Source: Actinomadura bangladeshensis (GTDB lineage Bacteria > Actinomycetota > Actinomycetes > Streptosporangiales > Streptosporangiaceae). From it: a stretch of DNA of 41,222 nt. Made by a program: the position numbers and the translations under genes. The DNA lies in the NCBI RefSeq assembly GCF_004348335.1, contig NZ_SMJW01000042.1, positions 1 to 41,222 on the forward strand, in the 5' to 3' direction. Each line of letters starts with the position of its first letter. Positions within the stretch are counted from its first letter, which is position 1. Shown one piece after another: positions 7,849 through 17,390 of the stretch. Below the pieces are notes generated by a model. That model saw nothing but the letters and a program-made list of their open reading frames with translations, was not told the DNA's origin and did not search any database.

Positions 7849-9219
7849 ATGCCCGAGATCGTCGCCCCCGGCGACCGCCTGGGGGACCGCTACCGCCTGG
7901 ACCGCCGCCTCGGCGCCGGCGGCATGGCGACCGTCTGGCGCGCGGTCGACCTCGTGCTCGACCGCGCCGTCGCCGTGAAGGTGCCCAAGGAGGGATGGCC
8001 CGAGGAGTTCACCCGGCGCCTCCGCCAGGAGGCCCAGGCCGCCGCGGGCCTGACCCATCCCAGCATCACCGGCGTCTACGACTACGGCGAGCACCAGATC
8101 GGCCCGGAGGGCCCCGGGGGATCTGAGGGGTCGGCCCCCCAGAGGAGACAGGGCTCGGTTCCCTATGTCGTCATGGAGCTGCTGGACGGGGAGAGCCTCG
8201 CGGCGCGGCTGTCCCGCGGGCCGCTGCCCTGGCGCGAGGCGGCCGGGATCGGCGCCCGTGTCGCGGACGCGCTGGCCGCCGCCCACGCCGCCGGGATCGT
8301 CCACCGCGACGTCAAGCCCGCCAACGTCTTCCTCACCTCGGTCGGCGTGAAGGTCCTGGACTTCGGCATCGCCTTCACCGGCCCCGCCACGGCCGGCGGG
8401 CCCGTCCTCGGCACGCCCGCCTACGTCGCCCCCGAACTCCTGGCCGGCGCGCATCCGACCCCGGCCGCCGACCTGTACTCGCTCGGCGTGGTCCTCCGCG
8501 CGTGCCTGACCGCCGGCCCGGACATCCCGGACGAGGTCGCCGCCCTCACCGCGGACTGCCTGCGCGAGGACCCCGAGACGCGGCCCACCGCCCGCGAAGC
8601 GGCCCGCGTCCTCGCGGACGCCGCCGGCGTCCAACTGGAGCAGCTGCCCCCGGCCGGAGCCACGGCCGTGCCGGCGGGGGCGGCGCCGGAGGGCGAGCGG
8701 CAGAAGACGCGTGTCCTGGCCGAGCCGCCGTCCGCGCAACCCGCCCCGGCGTCGGCGCGGAGGCCGCTGATCATCGCCGGGGCCGCGGTCGGCGCCGTGG
8801 TGCTGGTGGCGGTGCTGCTGGCCGCGCTGGCACCCGACTCGTCCCACGAGCGGGCCGCGCCGCCGTCCGCGAGCCCGTCCGGGACGACGACGGCCGCCGC
8901 CACCGCGTGCTCGGTCTCCTACACGGTCGACGGGACGTGGCCGCAGGGCTTCCAGGCGACGGTGCGCATCACCAACCTCGGCGACGGCGCGATCGACGGC
9001 TGGAAGCTGGGGTTCGAGTTCCCGGACGGCCAGGCGATCACGCAGCTGTGGAACGGCAGCCAGGTGCAGGACGGCCCGTCCGTCACCGTGACGGCGGCGG
9101 ACTGGAACCGGTCGATACCGCCGCACGGCACCGCCGAGTTCGGGTTCCTCGGCCGCCAGGACGGCGCCAACGGCGCGCCGGCAGCGTTCACCCTGAACGG
9201 CGGCGCGTGCGGGGGCTGA
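7849..9219 (+). CDS. PknB-type Ser/Thr kinase with an extracellular CBM2 cellulose-binding module
   Basis: A 456-residue single-pass membrane protein. The kinase domain (about 13-280) has a glycine loop GAGGMATV (22-29), catalytic Lys44, HRDVKPAN (152-159), DFG (171-173) and APE (194-196), so it should be active. A basic/Pro linker leads to one membrane helix (about 307-330), which puts the C-terminus outside. Residues about 354-456 match a family 2 carbohydrate-binding module: Cys354 and Cys454 bracket the domain, and tryptophans occur in TWPQGF, DGWKLGF, LWNGSQ and ADWNRSI. PASTA repeats are absent. The architecture suggests a receptor kinase that responds to cellulose or a related polysaccharide. 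A CebR-like box begins 11 bp after its stop. A short Gly/Pro/Ser/Gln insert (near residues 85-104) interrupts the kinase N-lobe. Confidence 0.9.
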   Translation: MPEIVAPGDRLGDRYRLDRRLGAGGMATVWRAVDLVLDRAVAVKVPKEGWPEEFTRRLRQEAQAAAGLTHPSITGVYDYGEHQIGPEGPGGSEGSAPQRRQGSVPYVVMELLDGESLAARLSRGPLPWREAAGIGARVADALAAAHAAGIVHRDVKPANVFLTSVGVKVLDFGIAFTGPATAGGPVLGTPAYVAPELLAGAHPTPAADLYSLGVVLRACLTAGPDIPDEVAALTADCLREDPETRPTAREAARVLADAAGVQLEQLPPAGATAVPAGAAPEGERQKTRVLAEPPSAQPAPASARRPLIIAGAAVGAVVLVAVLLAALAPDSSHERAAPPSASPSGTTTAAATACSVSYTVDGTWPQGFQATVRITNLGDGAIDGWKLGFEFPDGQAITQLWNGSQVQDGPSVTVTAADWNRSIPPHGTAEFGFLGRQDGANGAPAAFTLNGGACGG

Positions 9220-9229
9220 CCTCCGTCAA

Positions 9230-9243
9230 TGGGAGCGCTCCCG
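9230..9243. promoter_or_regulatory. CebR/CelR-like operator upstream of the GH31/GH1 operon
   Basis: TGGGAGCGCTCCCG matches the actinobacterial cellobiose-repressor site TGGGAGCGCTCCCA at 13 of 14 bases and contains the perfect palindrome GGGAGCGCTCCC. It lies 158 bp upstream of the binding-protein gene at 9401. The same box, with no mismatch, precedes cebE at 34401. Confidence 0.8.
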
Positions 9244-9335
9244 TATCATTTTCGCAGGTCACCGTGCCCATGGCCGAATTGATGCCGGCCGACCTATTGT
9301 GTCCTGCCTGGTCGAGGACTTAGAGTCCGGGGCAA

Positions 9336-9349
9336 TCGAAGCGCTTCGA
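9336..9349. promoter_or_regulatory. LacI-type operator (site 1 of 3 of the local repressor)
   Basis: TCGAAGCGCTTCGA is a perfect 14-bp palindrome with the central CG of LacI-family sites. It is 52 bp upstream of the lipoprotein start. The identical sequence lies upstream of the GH3 gene (18367) and a 12/14 version lies in front of the lacI gene (17343). Confidence 0.82.
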
Positions 9350-9400
9350 CAGATCGACCGTTCGACAGGTCCGGCCATCGGTCCCACCCCCGGAGGAAAC

Positions 9401-10684
9401 ATGATCAAGGCAGGCAGGAGCGCGGCCGTCCTCGCCGCCCTTGCCGCGGCGGCGCTGTCGCTCACCGCGTGCGGCGGCGACGACGGCGGCTCCGGCGGCA
9501 AGGAGCTGAAGCTCTGGCACTACGAGGCCCCGGACAGCGCCATGGGCAAGGCGTGGAACGAGGCCATCAAGGAGTTCGAGGCCACCCACCCGGGCGTGAA
9601 GGTGAAGTTCGAGGAGAAGGGCTTCGAGCAGATCCAGAAGACCGCGCCGATGGTCCTGAACTCCAAGAACGCCCCCGACGTCATGGAGTACAACAAGGGC
9701 AACGCGACCGCCGGCCTGCTGTCCAAGCAGGGGCTGCTGACCGACCTCACGCCCGAGGTCACCAAGCGCGGCTGGGACAAGCTGATCAGCCCGAACGTCC
9801 AGGTCACCGCGAAGTACGACGCCAAGGGCACGATGGGCGGCGACAAGTGGTTCGGCGTCCCGAACTACGCCGAGTACCTGCAGGTCTACTACAACAAGGA
9901 CCTGTTCAAGAAGTACGACGTCGAGATCCCGAAGACCTACGACGAGCTCGTCGCCGCCATGGACAAGTTCGTGGCGAAGGACGTCACGCCGCTGACCAAC
10001 GCGGGCGCCGAGTACATCGCGCACCAGTTCGTCTACCAGCTCGCCCTCGACAAGGCCGACCAGAACTGGGTGGACGCCTACCAGCGCTACACCGGCAAGG
10101 TCGACTTCCACGACCCCGCCTGGACGTACGGGGCGACGACCTTCGCCGACTGGGTGAAGAAGGGCTACATCGCCAAGAACTCCGTCAGCCTCAAGGCCGA
10201 GGACGCGGGCGTCGCGTTCATGAGCGGCAAGTTCCCGATGATGTTCTCCGGCAGCTGGTGGTTCGGCCGGGTCGCCTCCGAGGCGAAGTTCGACTGGGAG
10301 ACCGCCGTGTGGCCCGGCGCGAAGATGACGCTCGGCTCCGGCGGCAACCTGTGGGTCGTCCCCAAGGGCTCGGAGAACAAGCAGCTCGCCTACGACTTCA
10401 TCGACATCACGATGAAGAAGAAGGTGCAGAACATCCTCGGTGACGCGGGCGGCGTCCCGGTCGCGGCGGACCCGGCCGCGATCACCGAGCCGAAGGCCAA
10501 GAAGCTCATCGACGACTTCGACGGGCTCGCGCAGTCCGGCGGCCTCGCCTACTACCCGGACTGGCCCGTCGCCGGCTTCTACGACGTGCTGGTGTCCCAG
10601 ATACAGAAGCTCATGAACGGCGAGTCGCCGGACAAGGTCCTCGGCGGCGTCCAGAAGGCGTACGAGGACGGTCTGCCCAAGTGA
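9401..10684 (+). CDS. Sugar ABC transporter substrate-binding lipoprotein
   Basis: A 427-residue extracellular solute-binding protein (family 1). The ATG at 9401 has GGAGGA upstream and gives a typical lipoprotein signal: MIKAGRS, a hydrophobic core, and lipobox LTAC with Cys24, followed by a Gly/Asp/Ser-rich tether. The mature protein has the family pattern (ELKLWHYEAPDS, FEATHPGVKVKFEEKGFEQI, APDVMEYNKGN, FGVPNYAEYLQVYYNKDLFKK, MSGKFPMMFSGSWWFG). It delivers an oligosaccharide to the two permeases that follow. The alpha-xylosidase and beta-glucosidase in the same operon suggest a xyloglucan oligosaccharide or isoprimeverose-like ligand. Two operators precede it. The stop overlaps the permease start (GTGA). 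Confidence 0.92.
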   Translation: MIKAGRSAAVLAALAAAALSLTACGGDDGGSGGKELKLWHYEAPDSAMGKAWNEAIKEFEATHPGVKVKFEEKGFEQIQKTAPMVLNSKNAPDVMEYNKGNATAGLLSKQGLLTDLTPEVTKRGWDKLISPNVQVTAKYDAKGTMGGDKWFGVPNYAEYLQVYYNKDLFKKYDVEIPKTYDELVAAMDKFVAKDVTPLTNAGAEYIAHQFVYQLALDKADQNWVDAYQRYTGKVDFHDPAWTYGATTFADWVKKGYIAKNSVSLKAEDAGVAFMSGKFPMMFSGSWWFGRVASEAKFDWETAVWPGAKMTLGSGGNLWVVPKGSENKQLAYDFIDITMKKKVQNILGDAGGVPVAADPAAITEPKAKKLIDDFDGLAQSGGLAYYPDWPVAGFYDVLVSQIQKLMNGESPDKVLGGVQKAYEDGLPK

Positions 10685-11595
10685 CGGCGCAGGGCCGCGG
10701 CCGGTCGCGGGAGCAGTGGGGCTACGTGCCCTACCTGCTCCCCGGCCTGCTCCTCTTCACCGCCGTCATCGGCGTGCCGTTCCTGATGAACATCGGGACG
10801 AGCTTCACCGAGTGGACGGGCGTCGGCACGCCGAAGTGGATCGGGCTCGGCAACTACCGGGAGCTGGTCCGGGACGAGCAGTTCTGGGCCTCGTTCGGGC
10901 ACAACGCGCTGATCATCCTCGGCATGGCGGTCGTCCCGACGCTGATCGGGCTGGTGCTCGCCGCCGCGCTGACCGACCTGATCAGCCGGCACTTCGGACC
11001 GCGGACGGCGAGCGTCCTGCGCGCCTGCATCTACCTTCCGCAGGTGCTGCCGATCGTCATCGCGGGCGTGGTGTGGAGCTGGCTGCTGGCGCCCGAGGAC
11101 GGCGCGGTGAACGCCCTGCTGGGGAAGATCGGCCTCGGCTCGCTCGCGCACGACTGGCTCGGCGACCCGGCGACCGCGCTGTGGAGCGTCATCGGGGTGA
11201 TGGTCTGGATCCAGATCGGCTTCCCGCTGGTGATCTTCATGTCCGGGCTGCAGCGGGTCGACCCGTCGCTGTACGAGGCGGCGGAGATCGACGGCGCCAC
11301 CTGGATGCGGCGGTTCTGGCACATCACGATCCCGCAGATCCGCCCGGAGATCTTCGTCGTGCTGCTGTGGACGACGATCGCCGCGCTGAAGGCGTTCGCG
11401 CACATCTTCGTCCTGACGAAGGGCGGTCCGGGCGGCGCGACGAACGTCCCGGCCTACTACTCGTGGGTCAACTTTTTCGAGAAGTCGGACGTGGGCTACG
11501 GCTCGGCGATCGCGACCGTGCTGACACTGCTGATCATCGCGCTGACCGTCGTCTTCCTGCGCATGCAGGGCAATGAGCTGGGAGAAGAGCGGTGA
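10681..11595 (+). CDS. Sugar ABC transporter permease (MalF/UgpA type)
   Basis: A 304-residue inner-membrane protein with six predicted helices. The GTG at 10681 overlaps the lipoprotein stop. The cytoplasmic EAA loop that docks to the ATPase is clear (EAAEIDGATWMRRFWHITIPQIRP region, around residues 200-222). It forms a heterodimer with the next gene product. No ATPase gene is present in the operon, as with other actinobacterial sugar importers served by MsiK. The stop overlaps the next start by GTGA. Confidence 0.93.
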   Translation: MTAQGRGRSREQWGYVPYLLPGLLLFTAVIGVPFLMNIGTSFTEWTGVGTPKWIGLGNYRELVRDEQFWASFGHNALIILGMAVVPTLIGLVLAAALTDLISRHFGPRTASVLRACIYLPQVLPIVIAGVVWSWLLAPEDGAVNALLGKIGLGSLAHDWLGDPATALWSVIGVMVWIQIGFPLVIFMSGLQRVDPSLYEAAEIDGATWMRRFWHITIPQIRPEIFVVLLWTTIAALKAFAHIFVLTKGGPGGATNVPAYYSWVNFFEKSDVGYGSAIATVLTLLIIALTVVFLRMQGNELGEER

Positions 11596-12482
11596 CCGCG
11601 ACGCTGTCCAAGAAGTCGAGCGCGCCGCCGCGCGCGGGGCGGGAGGCACCGCACCGCCGCCGCCGGGGGCCGTCCGCCTACGCGGTGCTGGTGGCGCTGA
11701 CCGCGTTCGCCGGCGTGATGCTGATCCCGTTCGTGGTGGTGGTCTTCAACGCGCTGAAGACGCCGGAGGAGTACACCTCCAAGAGCCCGCTGGCGCCGCC
11801 CGACGGCTTCAACCTGGACGCCATGCGGGCGTTCTGGGAGCGCACCGACTTCGGGCACGTCCTGTTCAACAGCGTGCTGATCAGCGGGTCCGTCGCCGTC
11901 CTCGCCGTCCTGCTGTCGGTGCTGAACGCCTACGCGCTCGGCATCGGCCGGATCAAGGGGCGGACGTGGGTGCTGGTCCTGCTCCTCATGGCGAACACGG
12001 TGCCGCAGGAGGCGCTCGTCTACCCGCTGTACTACATCTCCAAGCAGTTCGGCCTGTACGACACGAGGCTCAGCGTGGTCATCGTGTTCACGGTGATCCA
12101 GGCCGCGTTCGGCACCTACCTGCTGTCGTCGGTGCTGTCGGCGTTCCCGCGCCCGCTGCTGGAGGCCGCCCGCATCGACGGCGCCGGCCGCTGGCAGGTC
12201 CTGTGGCGCGTCGTCGTCCCGGTGGTGCGGCCGACGCTGTCGGTGCTGCTCGTCTTCTTCTTCGTGTGGACCTGGAACGAGTTCCTGATCCCCATGACGT
12301 TCCTGATCTCCAACGAGAACCAGACGGTCTCGGTCGCGCTCGGCGTGCTGCAGGGCCAGCGCCTCATGGACGCCACCATGTCCAGTGCGGCATCGCTGCT
12401 CGGCCTCCTCCCGACCGTCGTCTTCTTCCTCATCTTCCAGCGCACTCTGTCGCGCGGACTCACAGCGGGGGCAATCAAGTAA
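11592..12482 (+). CDS. Sugar ABC transporter permease (MalG/UgpE type)
   Basis: A 296-residue partner permease. The GTG at 11592 overlaps the preceding stop. A positively charged N-terminus of about 35 residues precedes six helices; the EAA loop reads EAARIDGAGRWQVLWRVVVP. The C-terminus (QRTLSRGLTAGAIK) is the usual family ending. The TAA stop shares one base with the GH31 start, so transport and hydrolysis genes are translationally linked. Confidence 0.93.
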   Translation: MTATLSKKSSAPPRAGREAPHRRRRGPSAYAVLVALTAFAGVMLIPFVVVVFNALKTPEEYTSKSPLAPPDGFNLDAMRAFWERTDFGHVLFNSVLISGSVAVLAVLLSVLNAYALGIGRIKGRTWVLVLLLMANTVPQEALVYPLYYISKQFGLYDTRLSVVIVFTVIQAAFGTYLLSSVLSAFPRPLLEAARIDGAGRWQVLWRVVVPVVRPTLSVLLVFFFVWTWNEFLIPMTFLISNENQTVSVALGVLQGQRLMDATMSSAASLLGLLPTVVFFLIFQRTLSRGLTAGAIK

Positions 12483-14773
12483 TGAAGTTCAGTGACGGCT
12501 ACTGGATGATGCGCGAGGGTGTGCGGGCGTTTCATCCGGTGGAGGTCCTCGACGTGGACGCCGGGGCGGACTCGTTCACGGTGTACGCGCCCGTCGAGCG
12601 GATCCGGCACCGGGGCGACCTGCTCAAGGGGCCGGTGGTGACGGTGACGTGCGAGTCGCCGATGCCGGACGTCATCGGCGTCACCCTCACGCATTTCGCG
12701 GGGGAGAGGCGGCGCGGCCCCGATTTCGAGCTGGCCACCGATCCGGGCGGTGAGGTGTCGGTCGATGACGAAGCGGCGACGCTGACGTCCGGTGCGCTGT
12801 CGGTGCGGGTCGGACGCGGGGAGAAATGGAGCGTCGACTTCCTCGCGGACGGACGCCGGCTGACCGGCAGCTCGCCCAAGGCGCAGGCCGTCATCGACAC
12901 CGACGACGGACGCCATTACGTGAGGGAGCAGCTCGATCTGGGCGTCGACCATTTCGTGTACGGGCTCGGGGAGCGGTTCGGGCCGCTGGTGAAGAACGGC
13001 CAGTCGGTGGACGTGTGGAACGCCGACGGCGGGACGGCCAGCGAGCAGGCGTACAAGAACGTGCCATTCTACCTGACGAACGCGGGATACGGCGTGTTCG
13101 TCGACCATCCGGGGCGCGTCTCGTTCGAGGTGGCGTCGGAGGCGGTCGCGCGGACGCAGTTCAGCGTCGAGGGCCAGTCGATGCGGTACTTCGTCATCTA
13201 CGGGCCGTCGCCGAAGGAGATCCTGCGCAAGTACACCGCGCTGACCGGGCGGCCCGCGCGGCTGCCGGAATGGTCGTTCGGGCTGTGGCTGTCGACGTCG
13301 TTCACCACGTCCTATGACGAGGAGACCGTCTCCTCGTTCATCGACGGGATGGCGGAGCGGGACCTGCCGCTCAGCGTGTTCCACTTCGACTGCTTCTGGA
13401 TGCGCGAGTTCCAGTGGTGCGATTTCGAATGGGACCCGCGGGTCTTCCCCGACCCGCCGGGCATGCTGCGGCGGCTGCGGGACCGGGGCCTGCGGATCTG
13501 CGTGTGGATCAACCCCTACATCGGCCAGCGCTCGCCGCTGTTCGAGGAGGGCCGCTCGCGGGGCTACCTGCTCATGCGCCCCGGCGGGGACGTGTGGCAG
13601 TGGGACAAGTGGCAGCCCGGCCTGGCGGTGGTCGACTTCACCAATCCCGAGGCGCGGGAATGGTACGCGGGCAAGCTCGAAGCGCTCATGGACATGGGCG
13701 TCGACTGCTTCAAGACCGACTTCGGGGAGCGCATCCCGACCGATGTCGTCTACCACGACGGCTCGGACCCGGAGAGGGCGCACAACTACTACACCTTCCT
13801 TTACAACCAGACCGTCTTCGACCTGCTCCGCAAGAAGCGCGGCGAGGGCGAGGCGGTGGTGTTCGCCCGGTCCGCGACGGCCGGCGGGCAGCAGTTCCCC
13901 GTGCACTGGGGCGGCGACTGCGAATCGACGTTCGAGGCGATGGGGGAGAGCCTGCGCGGCGGCCTGTCCCTGGGCGCGTCGGGGTTCGGCTACTGGAGCC
14001 ACGACATCGGCGGCTTCGAGGGGACGCCCGATCCGGCGCTGTTCAAGCGCTGGATCGCGTTCGGGATGCTGTCCTCGCACAGCCGCCTGCACGGCAGCCA
14101 CTCCTACCGGGTGCCGTGGCTGTTCGACGAGGAGTCGGTGGACGTCCTGCGCGACTTCACCCGGTTGAAGATGCGGCTCATGCCCTACCTTGCCGGCGCG
14201 GCGCGGCAGGCGTCCGGGGAGGGCCTGCCGATGATGCGGGCGATGGTCCTGGAGTTCCCCGGCGACCCCGCCTGCACGCACCTGGAACGCCAGTACATGC
14301 TCGGCGACGACCTGCTTGTGGCGCCGGTGTTCTCGTCCGACGGCGACGTCTCCTACTACGTGCCGGAGGGTGTGTGGACGCACTACCTCACCGGTGAGCG
14401 CGTGCAGGGCGGCCGGTGGGTCCGGGAGCGGCACGGCTTCGATAGCGTTCCCCTGCTCGTCCGTCCGGGTGCGGTCATCCCCGAGGGGGCGGTGGGGGAC
14501 CGTCCCGACTACGACCACGCGGACGGCGTCACGCTGCGCGTCTACGAGCCGTCCGACGGGACCGCCGTCGTCACCCGGATCGGCGACACCGCCTTCACCA
14601 CGGTGAGAAACGGTGAAAACGTGCGCGTGACGGGTGAGGGAGCCTGGAACGTTCTCCTCGTCAACGCGCGCGTGGCAGCCGTCGAGGGCGGCGAGCCGTC
14701 CGACCATCCGCACGGAGTCCTCGTCAAAGCGACCGGTCGCGAACTGGTCATCACCCTGGAAGAGGAGAACTGA
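12482..14773 (+). CDS. GH31 alpha-xylosidase (YicI type)
   Basis: A 763-residue cytoplasmic enzyme (no signal peptide) closely patterned on E. coli YicI, which removes alpha-1,6-linked xylose from xyloglucan oligosaccharides and isoprimeverose. The nucleophile is Asp413 in [11 protein letters not shown] and the acid/base is Asp479 in HWGGDCEST; the segment [26 protein letters not shown] is characteristic. The YicI-like FxxDxFW motif is seen as FHFDCFWM. The Phe/Trp pattern and DFGE context favour xylosidase over alpha-glucosidase, but the substrate needs testing. Its start overlaps the permease stop and its stop overlaps the GH1 start, so it is cotranslated with import and beta-glucosidase functions. 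Confidence 0.9.
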   Translation: MKFSDGYWMMREGVRAFHPVEVLDVDAGADSFTVYAPVERIRHRGDLLKGPVVTVTCESPMPDVIGVTLTHFAGERRRGPDFELATDPGGEVSVDDEAATLTSGALSVRVGRGEKWSVDFLADGRRLTGSSPKAQAVIDTDDGRHYVREQLDLGVDHFVYGLGERFGPLVKNGQSVDVWNADGGTASEQAYKNVPFYLTNAGYGVFVDHPGRVSFEVASEAVARTQFSVEGQSMRYFVIYGPSPKEILRKYTALTGRPARLPEWSFGLWLSTSFTTSYDEETVSSFIDGMAERDLPLSVFHFDCFWMREFQWCDFEWDPRVFPDPPGMLRRLRDRGLRICVWINPYIGQRSPLFEEGRSRGYLLMRPGGDVWQWDKWQPGLAVVDFTNPEAREWYAGKLEALMDMGVDCFKTDFGERIPTDVVYHDGSDPERAHNYYTFLYNQTVFDLLRKKRGEGEAVVFARSATAGGQQFPVHWGGDCESTFEAMGESLRGGLSLGASGFGYWSHDIGGFEGTPDPALFKRWIAFGMLSSHSRLHGSHSYRVPWLFDEESVDVLRDFTRLKMRLMPYLAGAARQASGEGLPMMRAMVLEFPGDPACTHLERQYMLGDDLLVAPVFSSDGDVSYYVPEGVWTHYLTGERVQGGRWVRERHGFDSVPLLVRPGAVIPEGAVGDRPDYDHADGVTLRVYEPSDGTAVVTRIGDTAFTTVRNGENVRVTGEGAWNVLLVNARVAAVEGGEPSDHPHGVLVKATGRELVITLEEEN

Positions 14774-16140
14774 TGGGGTTCCCGGAAGGGTTCCTGTGGG
14801 GCGCGGCCACCGCCGCCTACCAGATCGAGGGCGCCGCCCGGGAGGACGGCCGGGCGCCGTCCATCTGGGACACGTTCAGCCACACGCCGGGCAAGGTCCT
14901 CGACGGCGACACCGGCGACGTCGCCACCGACCACTACCACCGGTGGCGGGAGGACGTCGCGACGATGGCGGCCCTCGGCATCGGCGCCTACCGCTTCTCG
15001 ATCTCCTGGTCGCGCGTCCTGCCCGGCGGCACGCCCAACCAGAAGGGCCTCGACTTCTACTCCCGGCTGGTCGACGAACTGCTGGAGCACGGCATCGCGC
15101 CGGTCGCGACCCTCTACCACTGGGATCTCCCGCAGGACCTGGAGGACGCGGGCGGCTGGACCGAGCGCGACACCGCCCGCCGGTTCGGCGACTACGCCGA
15201 GCGGATCGGACGCGTCCTCGGTGACCGCGTGCACACCTGGACGACGCTGAACGAGCCGTGGTGCTCGGCGTTCCTCGGCTACGCGTCCGGTGTGCACGCC
15301 CCCGGTCGCACCGACCCGGCCGGCGCGCTGGCCGCCGCCCACCACCTCAACCTGGCGCACGGCCTCGCGGTGCGCGCGCTGCGCGGGGTGACGCCGCCGT
15401 CCGCGCGGCACTCGGTGACGCTGAACCTGCACCACCTGCGCGGTGACGCGGAGGCCGTCCGGCAGGTGGACGCCGTCTCCAACCGGGTGTTCCTGGACCC
15501 GATGCTGGGCCACGGCTACCCCGCCGACCTGCTGGAGGACACCGCGTCCATCACCGACTGGGGCTTCGTCCGCGACGGCGATGAGGCCATCATCGCCGCG
15601 CCCCTGGACGTGCTGGGCGTCAACTACTACTCGCCGACCCTCGTCCGGGTGTGGGACGGGACGTCCCCGCGCGAGCACGCCGACGGCCACCGGCAGGGCG
15701 CGGCGTCGCCGTTCGTCGGCTGCGACCGCGTCGAGTTCGCCGAGCAGCCCGGCCCGTACACGGCGATGGGCTGGCCGATCGACGCGAACGGCATGGAGGA
15801 GCTGCTGCTCCGCCTGCACCGCGAGTACCCCGGCACCCCGCTGATGGTCACCGAGAACGGCGCCGCGTTCGACGACGCGCCGCAGGACGGACGGGTCCGC
15901 GACGCCCGGCGCATCGACTACCTGCGCGACCACATCGCGGCCGTGGAGCGGGCGAGCACGGCCGGCGCCGACGTCCGCGGCTACTTCGCGTGGTCGCTGC
16001 TGGACAACTTCGAATGGGCCTACGGCTACTCCAAGCGCTTCGGCCTCGTCCACGTCGACTACCCGACCGGGACGCGGACCTGGAAGGACAGCGCCCACTG
16101 GTACCGGGACACGATCGCCACCCACCGCGGGAGCGCCTGA
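14773..16140 (+). CDS. GH1 beta-glucosidase
   Basis: A 455-residue cytoplasmic GH1 enzyme of normal length. The acid/base is Glu161 in TLNEPW and the nucleophile is Glu361 in [19 protein letters not shown] and [24 protein letters not shown] are also typical. It starts one base inside the GH31 stop. It probably cleaves the beta-1,4 glucose exposed once GH31 has removed xylose. It is a paralogue of the bglC-like enzyme at 29607-31031, sharing the same core motifs, which suggests separate duties for the two sugar systems. Confidence 0.94.
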   Translation: MGFPEGFLWGAATAAYQIEGAAREDGRAPSIWDTFSHTPGKVLDGDTGDVATDHYHRWREDVATMAALGIGAYRFSISWSRVLPGGTPNQKGLDFYSRLVDELLEHGIAPVATLYHWDLPQDLEDAGGWTERDTARRFGDYAERIGRVLGDRVHTWTTLNEPWCSAFLGYASGVHAPGRTDPAGALAAAHHLNLAHGLAVRALRGVTPPSARHSVTLNLHHLRGDAEAVRQVDAVSNRVFLDPMLGHGYPADLLEDTASITDWGFVRDGDEAIIAAPLDVLGVNYYSPTLVRVWDGTSPREHADGHRQGAASPFVGCDRVEFAEQPGPYTAMGWPIDANGMEELLLRLHREYPGTPLMVTENGAAFDDAPQDGRVRDARRIDYLRDHIAAVERASTAGADVRGYFAWSLLDNFEWAYGYSKRFGLVHVDYPTGTRTWKDSAHWYRDTIATHRGSA

Positions 16141-16142
16141 CG

Positions 16143-17390
16143 ATGGAGCGGGAGCGCCCGATGACGGGGCGGGCGGGGGCGGCCGTCGCGGCGCTCGCCC
16201 TGGCCGCGTTCTGCTTCGGCACGACCGAGAACCTCCCGATCGGGCTGCTCCCGCTCATCGCCGACGACCTGGACGTCTCCGCCTCCGCCGTCGGGCTGCT
16301 CGTCACCGGCTACGGGATCGTGGTCGCGGTCGTCTCCGTCCCGCTCGTCAAGATGACGGTCCGGATGGGCCGCCGCCCGCTGCTGACCGGCGTGATGGCC
16401 CTGTTCATCGTGATGAGCTTCGCGGCGGCGGCCGCGCCCGGCTACGGCACGCTGTTCGGCACGCGGCTGGTGACCGCGCTCGGGCAGGCGGTGTTCTGGC
16501 CGGTCGCCGTGGTCGCCGCCGCCGGGCTGATGCCGCCGGAGGCGCGGGGCCGCGCGGGCGCCTACGTGTTCGCGGGCGGCTCGATGGCGATCGTCCTCGG
16601 CGTCCCCGCCGGGACGTGGCTCGGCCGGGCCATCGGGTGGCGCGCGTCGTTCGCCGCGCTCGGCGTGCTGTGCCTGGTGTCCCTGGTCGCGATCGCCGTC
16701 CTGCTGCCGGGCGGCAGGGCGACCGGCCGCGACCCCGTCCCGGCGTCCGCGCCGGACGCCCGGCGCTTCCGGCTGCTGGTCGTCACGATCATGCTGCTGA
16801 TCGGCGGGTTCTTCACCGCCTTCACCTACATCACCGAGTTCCTGACGCGGGTGAGCGGCTTCTCCGGCGCCGCCATCAGCCCGCTGCTGCTGGTGAACGG
16901 CGTCGCCGACATCGCCGGAGTGGTCATCGCCGGGATCGTGGTGGACCGCGGCCCGCGCGCGCTGGCCGCCGGGTCCGCCGCGGTGCTGGCGATCGCCATG
17001 CTCGGCCTGTTCGCGTTCGGCACGGCGGCGGTCCCCGCGGTGGCCATGCTGATCCTGCTGGGCATCGGGATCCCGGCTGCCGCGACGGCCTTCCAGGCCC
17101 GCGTGATGGAGTCGGCGCCGGGCGACACCGACATCGCCTCGGCGTGGACGTCGTCCGCGTTCAACGTCGGGATCGCGGGCGGCGCCCTGCTCGGCGGCGC
17201 GCTGCTGCCGCTGACCGGGGTGCGCGGCACGCCGCTCGCGGGCGCGGCCGTGGCGGCCGCCGCCCTCGCGGTGATCCTGCTCGACCGGCCGCCGCGGGCC
17301 CGTGCCCCGGCGGCGCCCGCCGCGGCTAGCATCGAATCCGCTTTGAAACGCTTCGACGCCGACGGGACGGTCCGTGGTCAAGATCACTGA
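16143..17390 (+). CDS. MFS transporter, DHA1 family (sugar-efflux-like)
   Basis: A 415-residue protein with about twelve membrane segments. The N-terminal FGTTENLPIGLLPLIADDL segment, the GYGIVVAVVSVPLV helix and the loop MGRRPLLTG are typical of DHA1 exporters such as AraJ or sugar-efflux transporters. The start could be the ATG at 16143 or the ATG at 16161, which has GGAG six bases upstream. It sits inside a sugar operon after two glycosidases, so it may export monosaccharide excess (xylose or glucose) or a toxic analogue. The C-terminus overlaps the lacI start by 17 bp and contains the lacI promoter and operator in its last codons. Confidence 0.85.
   Translation: MERERPMTGRAGAAVAALALAAFCFGTTENLPIGLLPLIADDLDVSASAVGLLVTGYGIVVAVVSVPLVKMTVRMGRRPLLTGVMALFIVMSFAAAAAPGYGTLFGTRLVTALGQAVFWPVAVVAAAGLMPPEARGRAGAYVFAGGSMAIVLGVPAGTWLGRAIGWRASFAALGVLCLVSLVAIAVLLPGGRATGRDPVPASAPDARRFRLLVVTIMLLIGGFFTAFTYITEFLTRVSGFSGAAISPLLLVNGVADIAGVVIAGIVVDRGPRALAAGSAAVLAIAMLGLFAFGTAAVPAVAMLILLGIGIPAAATAFQARVMESAPGDTDIASAWTSSAFNVGIAGGALLGGALLPLTGVRGTPLAGAAVAAAALAVILLDRPPRARAPAAPAAASIESALKRFDADGTVRGQDH
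17327..17332 (+). promoter_or_regulatory. Candidate internal -10 element for lacI
   Basis: TAGCAT fits the actinobacterial -10 pattern. It is inside the MFS gene, 11 bp before the operator at 17343 and 41 bp before the lacI GTG, so lacI could be transcribed separately and repressed by its own product. Confidence 0.4.
17343..17356. promoter_or_regulatory. LacI-type operator (site 2 of 3), in front of lacI
   Basis: TTGAAACGCTTCGA matches TCGAAGCGCTTCGA at 12 of 14 bases and lies 17 bp upstream of the lacI start, within the last codons of the MFS gene. It suggests negative autoregulation. Confidence 0.65.

Noticed and set aside
14773..16140. The two GH1 genes as a recent tandem duplication
   Set aside because: The enzymes share family motifs but differ in length, N-terminus and many core positions, and sit in separately regulated operons on opposite strands.
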